In this document: in pieces, positions 51,771-61,472 of the stretch
Position numbering within the stretch: position 1 is the stretch's first letter
Layout: each line of letters starts with the position of its first letter
From: Mayamaea pseudoterrestris
Taxonomy: Eukaryota; Bacillariophyta; Bacillariophyceae; Sellaphorales; Sellaphoraceae
Assembly: GCA_027923505.1 (NCBI GenBank)
Contig: BROI01000018.1
Location: forward strand, 124,001 to 188,000
Direction of reading: 5' to 3'
DNA length: 64,000 bases
Program-made: the position numbers and the translations under genes
The notes under the pieces: generated by a model
Told to the model about the DNA's origin: nothing
Databases searched by the model: none
The model's input: the letters and a program-made list of their open reading frames with translations, nothing else

Positions 51771-52482
51771 ATGGTGGAGCTGCACACTGGCCCGCTGAAT
51801 CAGCTGGCTCTATTAATCAATGGAGCTTTCCGAGCAATTAAAACGAATGCTTTTCCTGTCGTTCTCGCGTTAGCATTCGTCTATCTGTTTCGGGAGCCTG
51901 GTGAGTCATGTGTCTTGTTCAGTCGACGAATCAATGTTGCAATTTGTGACATTCCTCATTAGCAAAAGGGCACTATCGTGCAGCGATTTATGACTTTTGA
52001 CCAATCTAATTCTTTTGTTCGCAGTCATTCGAACTATCCATGATGTACGAGACAGGTTTATAACACGCGGAGGCGGTTCGCAAGCTCTGAAACAACGAAC
52101 GCCGGTCGACGAGCAACATTATCGCGAGGAAATGCTTCGCATTCGAGCCGCGCAGCAGGAAATTGCCAATGAAAAGGCCAAGGAAGCTGCTGCCAAGCGA
52201 AAGGAGAAGGAAGTTCAGGAAAAGGAACGAAGAAACAAGGTTGCAAAACCCGACGACAAGGGTCTTGGCTCTGGCAATACACTCGGCAGAGGACAACCCA
52301 CCTTGAATGCGACTGTATTCAATCCAATGCAACCATGGAGTGGGACGTCTAGAGGATATAGGTGAGTGATAGTGTATGTAGAATATGATATTTTAGCTAC
52401 GTTCGTCTCATTTCATCGATGCTTGTTGTGCCTCTGATTCAGACCAGCCCGTCGAACGGTTCGTAGGGGATGAGGCCCGTAG
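51771..52482 (+). CDS. SELENOS: Selenoprotein S (VIMP), selenocysteine encoded by UGA at 52471
   Basis: ER membrane component that recruits p97/VCP to the retrotranslocation (ERAD) machinery. Exons 51771-51900, 52025-52361 and 52443-52482 are joined by 124- and 81-nt introns and total 169 codons if the TGA at 52471-52473 is read as Sec. Features: one TM span (TNAFPVVLALAFVYLF, ~residues 24-40), a charged coiled coil (REEMLRIRAAQQEIANEKAKEAAAKRKEKE) and the tail FNPMQPWSGTSRGYRPARR then TVRRGUGP. Human SELENOS ends with NPL, WRPGRR and GGUG in the same order, which strongly supports Sec at position 166 with stop TAG at 52480. A SECIS element is required in the 3' UTR; I did not find a textbook one. 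Reading UGA as stop would remove only three residues. Confidence 0.8.
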
Positions 52483-53051
52483 TTCCAAGCTTGCTTTACT
52501 TATAAACAACCAATGCATGCTTGGAACGCAGACTTAAATGACATTCTCGTCAATACGTGAGAACTAAAACGACGAAAGCATGTGCGAATGACGCTTTGGT
52601 GGCTGGTGAATGTTCATTAGCCAACTTGCTGACGAGCCATGGCTTTAATCATAAAATGATTTAACTTTTGTCTCATGTTAGTACTGTTACTGTACAGAAG
52701 TAGTTTTCTATCGACATACATAATATCTGGAAGCCAGCCAACGTCTTATACTTTGCCATTTGCCAATAGATGCCCAGCGAACAGCGAATTGATCTCACAA
52801 GCCAGGTATGAATCAGCGAAATACACGCAATGAACAGGATCTTACATTAATTTCGGGCTGACGCATGTACTTGTGGGATCAAGCATGCCGCAAAAGTACA
52901 GTACAGAATGGAAGCGAGATGCAAGGGTAACGTAGCAATATTGTGTGTCTCACCACGACTGCGACTCGACATCACGACGAGATTAATTTTGTGACCTCCA
53001 CATTCACTTTTCTTTCACCATGCTGCCATTAGACTCATTAGCAGCGCTGAT
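52483..53051. other. SELENOS 3' UTR and promoter of the sulfotransferase gene
   Basis: Directly after the SELENOS stop a 9-bp perfect stem GTTCCAAGC (52482-52490) pairs with GCTTGGAAC (52519-52527). A second candidate, 52588-52633, has ATGAC on one side and TGAC on the other with a partly paired helix between them (GGCT/AGCC inside). Neither fits the standard SECIS spacing, so the SECIS is unassigned. The right half should hold the promoter of the gene at 53052. No other gene seen. Confidence 0.3.
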
Positions 53052-54311
53052 ATGACGGCTGTGCGCCGAAACCAGAGACATCGACGTTGCTGTTGCTCAG
53101 TACCATGGACCTTTTTTGCGCTCTCGGTATTTGTAATTATCCTTGCAAGCTTTCAGTTGCTGCACCTCGGAGAGACCGTGTTCCTCGCACCGTCGCCTTC
53201 GCGGCAGGATGAAGTTATACAGCATGGGCATTCGTCATTCAAGCATCTAAATGATTTAGACCAAATTGGATCGATTGAGCGATACAACATATCGCATATG
53301 TCGCTTCGAGAAAGAGCGAATCTTCGACGATCCAGACAACAGCAAGCGATTAGTCATGATGCACAAATACGACAGACTGCTGCAGGCCTTGCTCGAAGCA
53401 AACGGCACAATTTCCAAAAACTACGAACTCAATCACCAAGTGGCGGTGCCTTTATACACATGGGAAAGACTGGCGGAAGTGCCATTTCGCTGCTGCTTCG
53501 GAACGGCTGCCATTCATTCATGCCGCATCCGTGTCGCCAAGTCGTCGATGAAACGGAGGCTTCGAGGCGCATTGAAAGCTACTATCATGTCCCTGACTTT
53601 GCCCTTCTACAACATTCTCATCATGATTTCTACTTGATATCGACACGAGATCCATTTGACCGACTCGTCTCGGCGTTTGTCTACCAACATGTACGAAACA
53701 TTGACGCCAGAGGTGACATTGACATCAAGGACAAGCGAGAAAAGTACGCCGTTGCATCAAGCTGCTTTGCATCGCTGGAATCCTTCGTTTTATATCTCGA
53801 AGGGAACCACACAGACTATTACTATCCCTACTCGCAAGATGATGTCGTGCCAACATCATGCAAGGATTTTGCGAGGGCTGTCTTTCATGGGCGAGTGCGC
53901 ATCTTTTCGCACTTGTTCTTCTCCTTTCGACGTATATTGTCATTCATGCCAAACATTAGGCAGCAAGTCATTTATGCGTCACGGCAAGGTAGTCTGTGGG
54001 ATGACTGGACTCGTGTCAATCAACTGCTGGGACAGACGAAGCCAGTAAAAATACCAGTAAATCAAACCAAGCAGGCTCGCAATACGTCGCACCACAGTAC
54101 CTTACCAGTGACGAGGGAGCTGAGCTCCAAAGCAGTTCAAATTCTTTGTGGAGCATTGCAGGAAGAATACGATGCATACTTTCTTTGGCTGCAATTGGCT
54201 AGGAACTTAAATGAGCAAGAATACGGGGCCGAGAGTGTTAAAGTCCGCCGGCGGTGCCCCATGGTCGTTGTAAAGGCCTACGATGCCAAGAAATGGCGTG
54301 CCATAGTTTAA
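53052..54311 (+). CDS. Type II membrane carbohydrate sulfotransferase-like protein
   Basis: Transfers sulfate from PAPS to a glycan in the Golgi. 419 residues, single exon. A short basic cytosolic tail (RRNQRHRRCCC) precedes one signal anchor (FFALSVFVIILASFQLLHL), then a luminal domain. GGAFIHMGKTGGSAISLLL is the 5'-phosphosulfate loop; the Lys of GKTGGS is the catalytic/PAPS-binding residue. FYLISTRDPFDRLVSAFVYQH is the 3'-phosphate motif (RDPxxRxxSxF). Both are as in the Sulfotransfer_2/HS2ST-like families. Several Cys (SCFASLESF, VVPTSC, LCGALQ, RRCP) may form disulfides. The acceptor is unknown; sulfated polysaccharides are common in stramenopile walls and mucilage. Confidence 0.8.
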   Translation: MTAVRRNQRHRRCCCSVPWTFFALSVFVIILASFQLLHLGETVFLAPSPSRQDEVIQHGHSSFKHLNDLDQIGSIERYNISHMSLRERANLRRSRQQQAISHDAQIRQTAAGLARSKRHNFQKLRTQSPSGGAFIHMGKTGGSAISLLLRNGCHSFMPHPCRQVVDETEASRRIESYYHVPDFALLQHSHHDFYLISTRDPFDRLVSAFVYQHVRNIDARGDIDIKDKREKYAVASSCFASLESFVLYLEGNHTDYYYPYSQDDVVPTSCKDFARAVFHGRVRIFSHLFFSFRRILSFMPNIRQQVIYASRQGSLWDDWTRVNQLLGQTKPVKIPVNQTKQARNTSHHSTLPVTRELSSKAVQILCGALQEEYDAYFLWLQLARNLNEQEYGAESVKVRRRCPMVVVKAYDAKKWRAIV

Positions 54312-54366
54312 CAAAAAAAGGCATGCGGTAAATGATTCTTATTTTTACGTTAATAAATTTCTACGT

Positions 54367-56805
54367 TTACTGCAACACGGAATACACTTCTCGAGCTGCA
54401 TTCTTCGCATCGTCACCATGCTGCGATGCAGCAGGCTGTACTTTTGGCGCCAGAAACAAGGACTGCGCGGCATTCTTCGCTTCTGGTACACCCATGACAA
54501 GCGTTCCAAGTCCAATGAGCGTCCTCAAAATGGCCTCTGCTTCGTACAGCTTGTAGTTGCTGAGTATTTCGTCAATGATCGATAGAAGTTGCAATGGAAA
54601 GAATATTGAACCACCTTGTGCTACTGAATGGAGGTACAAGCAAATGTTCCCGATTAGCGTAGCAATGGAAAGCCGAACGTTCTTGTTCGGCGATGTTGCA
54701 TACGATTTGCCACAGTCCACTATTGATTCCAAGTTAGTTGCTGCAGCTTCCAGTGAACCAGCACCGCCCTTGAAAGCGTTTGCAAACAAGCGAAGCGACA
54801 GCATAGGAATACCGACAGCAGCTGGGCCTTCGATATTTTCGGTCGCCGACGTTTCACACAATTGAATGGCACGTTGAATAATTTGACTCCAGTAGGCTGA
54901 GCGACCCCGGCTAGCCGCATCGGGATGTAGCACTGCCATGCGACCAAGATCCAACGCCGGAAATGCTTCTGCTGGTGGAAAGGTGTTTAAAATTACCAAA
55001 ATGACTTGTAGTTCTGCATCTGAGATTTCGCTGGCGTGATACCGGCTCGTCGCCTGGAGCGTATTCATCAAGCTTGAGAGCGAAGCCAGCTGATCATTTG
55101 ACAGATTGCCGACAACCTCAATCTTAGCCTTCATCTTCTCCATAGTCGTAGCCGCCTGTTTCTCTGACAAGTCAAACACCTTGTACGTCTTCATAGGCAG
55201 GTAATTGTATGCAGCAAAAGGCACGCCCGTTACGGCAGAAGGCATGCTGCCACCTGAGAAGCCACCAGCTGGACCTCCTAGCGTCACTCCAGCATGTCCT
55301 GATCTCTGCGTAATGTAATCCGCAATTTGTGACAAATGGTATTGCGGCAATACATGGGCATCAATAAATCGTTGTGCAGCAACAAAAGGATTTTCGCCAT
55401 TATTGTAACCCAGTCTCAAACTCGCGACGCCCCCAGGATGACTCGGTGAGTCGACTTCGATCGGGAAAACATGATCATATGTAATGCCATCAATGACGTT
55501 ATCGCCACCGCCGCCGCCAGGGTTGCCCATTACTTGGCCTACTTCAATCCAAGTTTGCGAAGCAGCGCTCCACTGCGCGGCAATAGCAATGCCGTCGCGC
55601 TGAAACAGTTGAACCTGTCCTTCACTCGACCCACGCAATCGTAGATTGGTTTGCCATTGAGGCAATTTAGCAATCTCCTCTGCTGACGGTCCAGACCCTT
55701 GCTTCTTCGCCCGTACTTCATCCGCAAACGCTTGTCTCACCTCTAAAGGAGCCATGCGATCAGTCGATCGCGTGAAGATGCGAACATGCCCGTCCTGGCA
55801 AGCCGTAACCAAGTCACCATCCAGCAATCCATATACGCTCCAAACAGTGGATCCGTGAACCAAGAGTTGTGGTTCAGATTCTTGCTGATGCATGTTCCAA
55901 ATTACTACAGCTCCGTCTTCTGCGGCGGCCGCCAGTGAGTCCTCCGCGACAGGAGCAACAGAAAGCAGCATGGGAGGTTGCTGCTGCGCTTGATCCGGCA
56001 TTAGAAAGGAAAGGGTGCTATTGGCATGACCAGTAGACGAATCGCGAAGTTTAACTGTTCCGTCGTTGGAGCACGAAGCAACCAGCGTCGTCCCTTCGTT
56101 TACTTTAAAAGTACAAAGTCCTCGAATGGGACCATCATGATCGCCTGCAACATGGTGCTGCATATTAACTTGTCCTGAGTGGACGTCAACTGACCAAACG
56201 CGAATCGCATGTCCAACAATTGAATTGTTTTGCGCAAGGCCAGCCGATCCAGTCACGACACAAACTTCCTTGTCGCTGCCTTGTAGTGCAGCAACACAGA
56301 CAGAATTTTCATGATCTGGAAGCGTTGCCAAAAGCGAGTAATTGCTCAAGTTCCAGACGCGAGCCGTTCCATCCCAAGAACCAGAAACTAGAAGGTACAA
56401 AGATCCTGCTTGCGCGAAAGCAAGCGAGGTGACTGGTTTGTCGTGCCCTGTCAGCTCCTTGACCAATTCATGAGTCTTGTTGTCAAATATCCGAATGACT
56501 GCGTCCTTGCAGGCCGTCGCGTAAATGTTTAATGCGTCTACTGAGAGGACAGTCGTGACGGCGTGCGGATGCCGGTGCAGAGATTCGCACGACAAGAACC
56601 GACTCCCATTGTTACTCGCCTCATCCTTCTGACTCGATAGATTGTAAAGAACTAAACTTCCTGCTTGCGTTCCTGTCAAGATTCGTACAGTCGCATCATT
56701 GGAATCCTTCTTTTTGTCGTCATCTAGCGAGGGCAAAACGCAGACGGCTCGAACGCCTTCGCCGTCGGACGTTAATGACTCGGATAGCTCCCATTCCAAA
56801 TCCAT
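54367..56805 (-). CDS. PLAA/Doa1(Ufd3) ubiquitin-binding WD40-PFU-PUL protein
   Basis: Adaptor that binds ubiquitin and p97/Cdc48, acting in ubiquitin homeostasis, ERAD and membrane-protein sorting. 812 residues, single exon, ATG at 56805. The N-terminal ~350 residues are a seven-bladed WD40 propeller (for example HRHPHAVTTVLSVDALNIYATACKDAVIRIFD and GHDKPVTSLAFAQAGSLYLLVSGSWDGTARVWN). The PFU domain follows (~415-510; DHVFPIEVDSPSHPGGVASLRLGYNNGENPFVAAQRFIDAHVLPQYHL) and the C-terminal ~270 residues (YNYLPMKTYKVFDL onward) form the PUL armadillo domain that contacts Cdc48. Complete three-domain order and normal length leave little doubt. A functional partner, SELENOS, lies 2.6 kb away, probably by chance. 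Confidence 0.93.
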   Translation of the reverse strand: MDLEWELSESLTSDGEGVRAVCVLPSLDDDKKKDSNDATVRILTGTQAGSLVLYNLSSQKDEASNNGSRFLSCESLHRHPHAVTTVLSVDALNIYATACKDAVIRIFDNKTHELVKELTGHDKPVTSLAFAQAGSLYLLVSGSWDGTARVWNLSNYSLLATLPDHENSVCVAALQGSDKEVCVVTGSAGLAQNNSIVGHAIRVWSVDVHSGQVNMQHHVAGDHDGPIRGLCTFKVNEGTTLVASCSNDGTVKLRDSSTGHANSTLSFLMPDQAQQQPPMLLSVAPVAEDSLAAAAEDGAVVIWNMHQQESEPQLLVHGSTVWSVYGLLDGDLVTACQDGHVRIFTRSTDRMAPLEVRQAFADEVRAKKQGSGPSAEEIAKLPQWQTNLRLRGSSEGQVQLFQRDGIAIAAQWSAASQTWIEVGQVMGNPGGGGGDNVIDGITYDHVFPIEVDSPSHPGGVASLRLGYNNGENPFVAAQRFIDAHVLPQYHLSQIADYITQRSGHAGVTLGGPAGGFSGGSMPSAVTGVPFAAYNYLPMKTYKVFDLSEKQAATTMEKMKAKIEVVGNLSNDQLASLSSLMNTLQATSRYHASEISDAELQVILVILNTFPPAEAFPALDLGRMAVLHPDAASRGRSAYWSQIIQRAIQLCETSATENIEGPAAVGIPMLSLRLFANAFKGGAGSLEAAATNLESIVDCGKSYATSPNKNVRLSIATLIGNICLYLHSVAQGGSIFFPLQLLSIIDEILSNYKLYEAEAILRTLIGLGTLVMGVPEAKNAAQSLFLAPKVQPAASQHGDDAKNAAREVYSVLQ

Positions 56806-57200
56806 TACTAACTGTGTAAGTCTCTAGTATGCCAGGTCACCTAATGCGACTTGTGAACACTATTTGCTGGGCGTGAATTGCGGCAAACTTTTGTGAGGAT
56901 CGTCGTCGATTGCCATGGGCGCCCGAGCCGTCGATCGACAATGCGTGTCGCACCGCAACTACAATTAGCTAAGCCCCCACGCTACTGGTACGCCGTCCGG
57001 CGGGACCAGTCAATCAATTAAAACCAGACAAAGTGTACTACACCCAGCAGATATAGACGGGTGTAGTAGGCTATTCAGATTGTTTTTCTGGTAACTATTG
57101 CTATTGGTAGGCCTTGCGCAAGCTCCTCGTCTTCGGACTTTTCAACTTGACGGTAGCAGTATATATAGAACTTTCTCATAGTTAGTATAGACTTAAAGTC
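56806..57200. other. Intergenic stretch with a perfect 10-bp hairpin
   Basis: Between the PLAA start and the SecA stop (both on minus). TACTACACCC (57036-57045) pairs exactly with GGGTGTAGTA (57059-57068) around a 13-nt loop. CCATGGGCG near 56915 lies about 110 bp before the PLAA start. No gene seen. Confidence 0.4.
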
Positions 57201-60200
57201 TTACGCCGTTTGAGCAACAGGTTGTTGCTGGCTCAGACTTTGCCATAGCGAAAAGACGGCATTTCGACGCATAGTATCTTCAAGGCCTTGATATAGCTCA
57301 AATGCTTCACGCTGATATTCTTGCACTGGGTCAAGACCCTGATATTTGCGCAGAAGCACGCTCTCTTTCAGATTCTCCATAGTTTGGAGGTGGTCGCTCC
57401 AAGCATTATCCAGCGTCACCAAGGTTATGTAACTGGCCGATCGGCCAAGTGATCCAGGCTTTTGCACCTTGGCATCCAATTCTTTTGACTTGGCGACAAA
57501 CACTTCATCAACGGCAACGGTGAGAAACGTTTCAATGCCATCCGCAGACTTTCCGGCAAGATCGTCAGTTTGTATCAAAGGTGCCACTGGTGGGAAAAAT
57601 TGTGTCATCTTTTCCAAAACTTTGTCAACGTTGACCTGACCGCTGCTGTCGGTTTGACCAGAAACAATTTCGGCAACAGTTCTTTGGTTGTACTTTTGCA
57701 TCGTATCTACAAGAGAGTCGGGAGAAGAAAAGAGGATTGATCTGCGGCGCGAGTAGATGGAACGACGCTGACTGTTCAGAGTCTCATCAAAATTAAAGAT
57801 TTCGCGCCGAATCTCGCGGTACTTTTCTTCGACTGCCTTTTGAACCTTGTCGAGCGCGTCCGACACTTGCGGTGCTTCAACCGGCATGTCTTCGCTGACA
57901 CGAAATGTTTCCAAAATCTTGTTGAGCTTATCACCTCCAAATATGACAAACATGTCGTCCTCAAACGAAAGGAAGAAGCGAGATGACCCAGGGTCGCCCT
58001 GTCGCCCTGCTCGTCCTCTTAATTGCTGATCAATTCGGGAACTCTCATGTCGGTTTGTGCCCATGACATATAAACCACCAAGCTTCTTCACAATTGCCTT
58101 TTCCTCCTCAAGAACAGGCGCATACGTTTCTTTAACAGCATCGGCGGCATCGCGAAGCTTGACTACGTAATCTGCGTCGTCATCGGCCTCCGTAGTGTCA
58201 AAAGCAACCGTGAGTAGCTCGTCTAAATCAATGCTTGTCATGTCTGGCCCAAGCGCCTTCTTGATCGATACAGCAGCATCCTTTAGCATGAACTTAATAT
58301 CATCCGATATTTCGGCCGGAAAGTAAGCTGCAGTAGGAGATGGTGGAAGAGCACTGACCTCGTCCGGCTTCAGCACGCCCTCCTCTAACAAAACAGATCT
58401 AGTCTTGATTCGAGACATGGTTCTGGCGCACCCACCGAGAAGAATATCAGTGCCGCGACCTGCCATGTTCGTAGCGACAGTCACGACGCCTGCGCGACCC
58501 GCTTGAGCAATGATCTCAGACTCGCGGGGTGCATTTTTTGGTGAGGCATTGAGGGTTTCGGCTTGGATGCCAGCCTCGGCAAGTTCCTTCACGAGCGCTT
58601 CACTTTGAGCGACTGACGTCGTTCCGATGAGGCACGGTCGACCGTCCGACTGTCCTCCTTTCACGCCCATTACTTCTTTAATGAGTGCTCGATTAGCAGC
58701 CGCCCTTGTTTTAAACGCTACATCTGGGTAATCTCGTCGTGCGATCGGAAGCGCTGTTGGCACAGGAGTCACTCCAAGACCATAAGTCTGCGCAAACTCT
58801 TCAGCATCCGTCAAGGCCGTACCAGTCATTCCCGACAATCGCGTAAATTGTCGGAAGAGTGCCTGATACGTAACTTTGGCAATCACTTTGCTTTGTTCGC
58901 TCACCTCAATTCCTTCTTTTGTTTCAATGCTTTGATGCAAGCCGTTTGACCATCGCCGACCATCCAAGACGCGTCCAGTAAATGAGTCAATGATGCCAAC
59001 GCCCTTTGACTTGCCTGAGCTGTCTTTCAAAATTGTATACTCCACATCAATGTTAAACAGCTCTTTCGCCTTTATGGCATTAGTGACGTATGGCGCCCAC
59101 GCTTCCCCGTCAGGTCCAATCGAGAACAGAGTGTCGACGCCCAAGGCAGCACCGGCATCCCGATATCCCTGCTCTGTAAGAATACAGTTCTTATTCTTCA
59201 AATCAACCGTGTAGTGTACATTCTTGTTCAAGGCTTCGGCCAACTTGCAGGCTGTCCTGTACTTGCTGCCCGGGGCTGGCACCTGTTTGCTGATAATGAG
59301 AGGTGTGCGTGCCTCATCGATCAAAACAGAGTCCGCCTCGTCTACTACGCAGAATCCATTGAATTCTCCAGCTCCGCCGGGTAATACTGTCTGCTCGGGA
59401 CTGAGCGCCAAGTGGTCGCGCAGGTAATCGAATCCGAGCTCCGAGTTAGTAACGTAAACGACATCACATGCATATGCCTTTTGTCGCTGCTCCTCCGTCA
59501 TTCCGGACTGGATAAGACCAACCGTCAGGCCAAGGAAGCGATGTATTTGCCCCATCTTTTCCATATCGCGCCGTGCCAAGTAGTCATTTACAGTAATGAC
59601 AAAGGATGTTTTGCCGGTCAGTGCATTCGCGTAACACGGAAGGGTCGACACTAGCGTTTTTCCTTCACCGGTAGCCATTTCTGCTAGCCGTCCGTCATGA
59701 AGGATAAGTCCTCCAACAATTTGAACGTCATAATGGCGGAGCTCTAGGACGCGCCTAATAAAACGAAATGGAAAGGCGATTGTGAGCCTGACATTGTGCA
59801 TGTAGATGCACGCTCCGTCTAACGTACCATGAAGCTTCCCGAACAACCGCAAACGCTTCCTCCAACAATGGACCATTCAAATCTTCGCCGTTTTGTAACC
59901 GCTTTCGAAATTCCGTCGACTTGGCTTTTAGTTCGTCATCGCCAAGGTCTTCAATGACCGGCTCCAAAGCGTTGATTCGGTCAACACGGTTCTGCAGCTT
60001 GGCCAAGTATTTTGTGTTTTCTTTCGCTCTCATTGATTCATCCGTTCCGGTCATAAAGTCCTCAAAGACGCCGAAAAGGGACGTCGAAGATGATGACAAT
60101 GTTCTTCTTCGATTATGAAGCAAAGGCGATGAGTAGTCGCCTTGCGATGAGCATGCATAGTTTCTGGTCGCGGATCGCACGATGGTTGCAAACTGGGGTT

Positions 60201-60273
60201 GATTGAGAGCTTGGAAAGTCATAGCTGTCGGAGCTGCGATCAACAATAACGCCCACATTCGATGCGGAATCAT
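57201..60273 (-). CDS. secA: Plastid protein translocase ATPase SecA, nuclear-encoded with presequence
   Basis: Motor ATPase pushing proteins through the SecYE channel of the thylakoid. Exons 59828-60273 and 57201-59754 around a 73-nt intron (TG|GTACGT..ATTAG) give 999 residues. MWALLLIAAPTAMT|FQA is a signal peptide with Phe at the cleavage site, then a Ser/Arg-rich transit region, so the protein is imported into a complex plastid. SecA core: [60 protein letters not shown] (Walker A, completed across the intron); VVDEADSVLIDEARTPL (Walker B); MAGRGTDILLGG; and SRIDQQLRGRAGRQGDPGSSRFFLSFEDDMF. No C-terminal zinc finger, as in plastid SecA. ATG at 60273 or the Met at 60258 may start it. In sequenced diatoms and most red-lineage algae secA is a plastid gene, so a nuclear copy is notable. 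Confidence 0.92.
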
Positions 60274-60649
60274 TGTGAGAAAAGCAATTTGTTCCGTGAC
60301 AACAAAAATGTGGTGCAATTGCGCTCTTTGGATCTGATATTGTCAATAGATAGCTGCTCGGTCTGATTATTGAGAGGTCGATGTCTACTCTAGAGCTCAA
60401 TAACAGTTGTATAGAGCCAAGTGGAGTAATTACTGATCAGCAATTTACCCTATGTCATGGTCAACGCCGAGGCAGCTTTACAGCTTTTGTCGTCGTCGCG
60501 ATGATTCATTTCGCTGACGTATTGATGTGAAAGCGTGAATGAAAGCTAACGCGGGAGTCATGCACACGAGACGCCTCACTCGTTCGCCAAACGCATTGCC
60601 GACGCAGCGGCTCCTCGTCCACAATATACCCAAGTAGTCGTGTCCCAAC
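60274..60649. promoter_or_regulatory. Divergent promoter region, SecA / small membrane protein
   Basis: 376 bp between outward starts. No RNA gene or repeat. A CATGGTCAACG site near 60457 resembles the CCATGGTCG sites of other promoters here but lacks the first C. Confidence 0.35.
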
Positions 60650-61273
60650 ATGCCAAAGGCAAGCTCACAGGCATCTCAGGCATCCAGCGTGAGCAGTCTA
60701 GACTTGGACAATATGTCGGTCGACAGCAGTCGCCTTACCACCATTGCGGAGGAGGCGACGGAATGCGAAATGTCCCAGTCGACCGTGACCGTGAGCCTGC
60801 CTCCTTCGAACCACAAGGAAACGTGGACGGGCGACAAGATTATCCATGACTTGGAGGAAGTGAGTTTGCATTCTGACTGCTCTGAATCTACTGTTTTTGG
60901 AACTGTAAATGGAGATGTCTGCGCCTACCTTGGCTCAAGCCGCATCAACTTTTCGCTCTCAAAGTGCAACATCATCTTGTCCATGGTCGCCTTGGTTTTC
61001 TTGCTGGCGATTGGATACAAGTGGAGCAGCTTTCTGATTGCGTTGATCATTGTTACGGCTTTGCTCATTCATGTCATGGTGATCTGGTGGTTAAATGACG
61101 AAGGATTTTTCTTTCCTGCGCGAAAGGCCGCAAAAACGACAGAGGAACCAGTCGTGCCTGCGAATGCGTCGAAACCAGAGCAATCGAATATAGATCGAGA
61201 TGACATTGAGCTTGGCAGGAGCAAACCCATCAGTCGATCGCAATCGATGCCATCGCGACTTGCTCAAGTGTAG
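60650..61273 (+). CDS. Small two-helix membrane protein, unknown function
   Basis: 207 residues, single exon, ATG at 60650. About 100 Ser/Thr/acid-rich residues, likely phosphorylated and cytosolic, precede two closely spaced hydrophobic segments (NIILSMVALVFLLAIGYKW and FLIALIIVTALLIHVMVIWWL) with a short turn, forming a hairpin that leaves both ends on the same side. The tail is polar and ends with SRSQSMPSRLAQV. The hairpin resembles reticulon-like or ER-shaping segments, but I recognise no family motif. It is convergent with eS4 (199 bp between stops). Confidence 0.6.
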   Translation: MPKASSQASQASSVSSLDLDNMSVDSSRLTTIAEEATECEMSQSTVTVSLPPSNHKETWTGDKIIHDLEEVSLHSDCSESTVFGTVNGDVCAYLGSSRINFSLSKCNIILSMVALVFLLAIGYKWSSFLIALIIVTALLIHVMVIWWLNDEGFFFPARKAAKTTEEPVVPANASKPEQSNIDRDDIELGRSKPISRSQSMPSRLAQV

Positions 61274-61472
61274 TGCTTCTCGGTGTTTTCACGATTGATC
61301 CATCGATCATTGGCCTAACATTGCGCGCTCGTAATTGACAGAATAAGACAATAATCGATGTAACATAATAGTTCAAAGTTTTGTTTTATATGCTATAAGC
61401 AAATCAGACCCTAGCACTACAGTTCAAGACGCGTACTTGTTCCAAAATGCTCGCACTCACAGTCGGCACATT

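Noticed and set aside
52588-52633. SECIS element for SELENOS
   Set aside because: ATGAC/TGAC quartet-like ends and an AA in the loop exist, but the helix is poorly paired and quartet-to-AA spacing is about 17 nt, longer than standard. Left as unproven rather than annotated.
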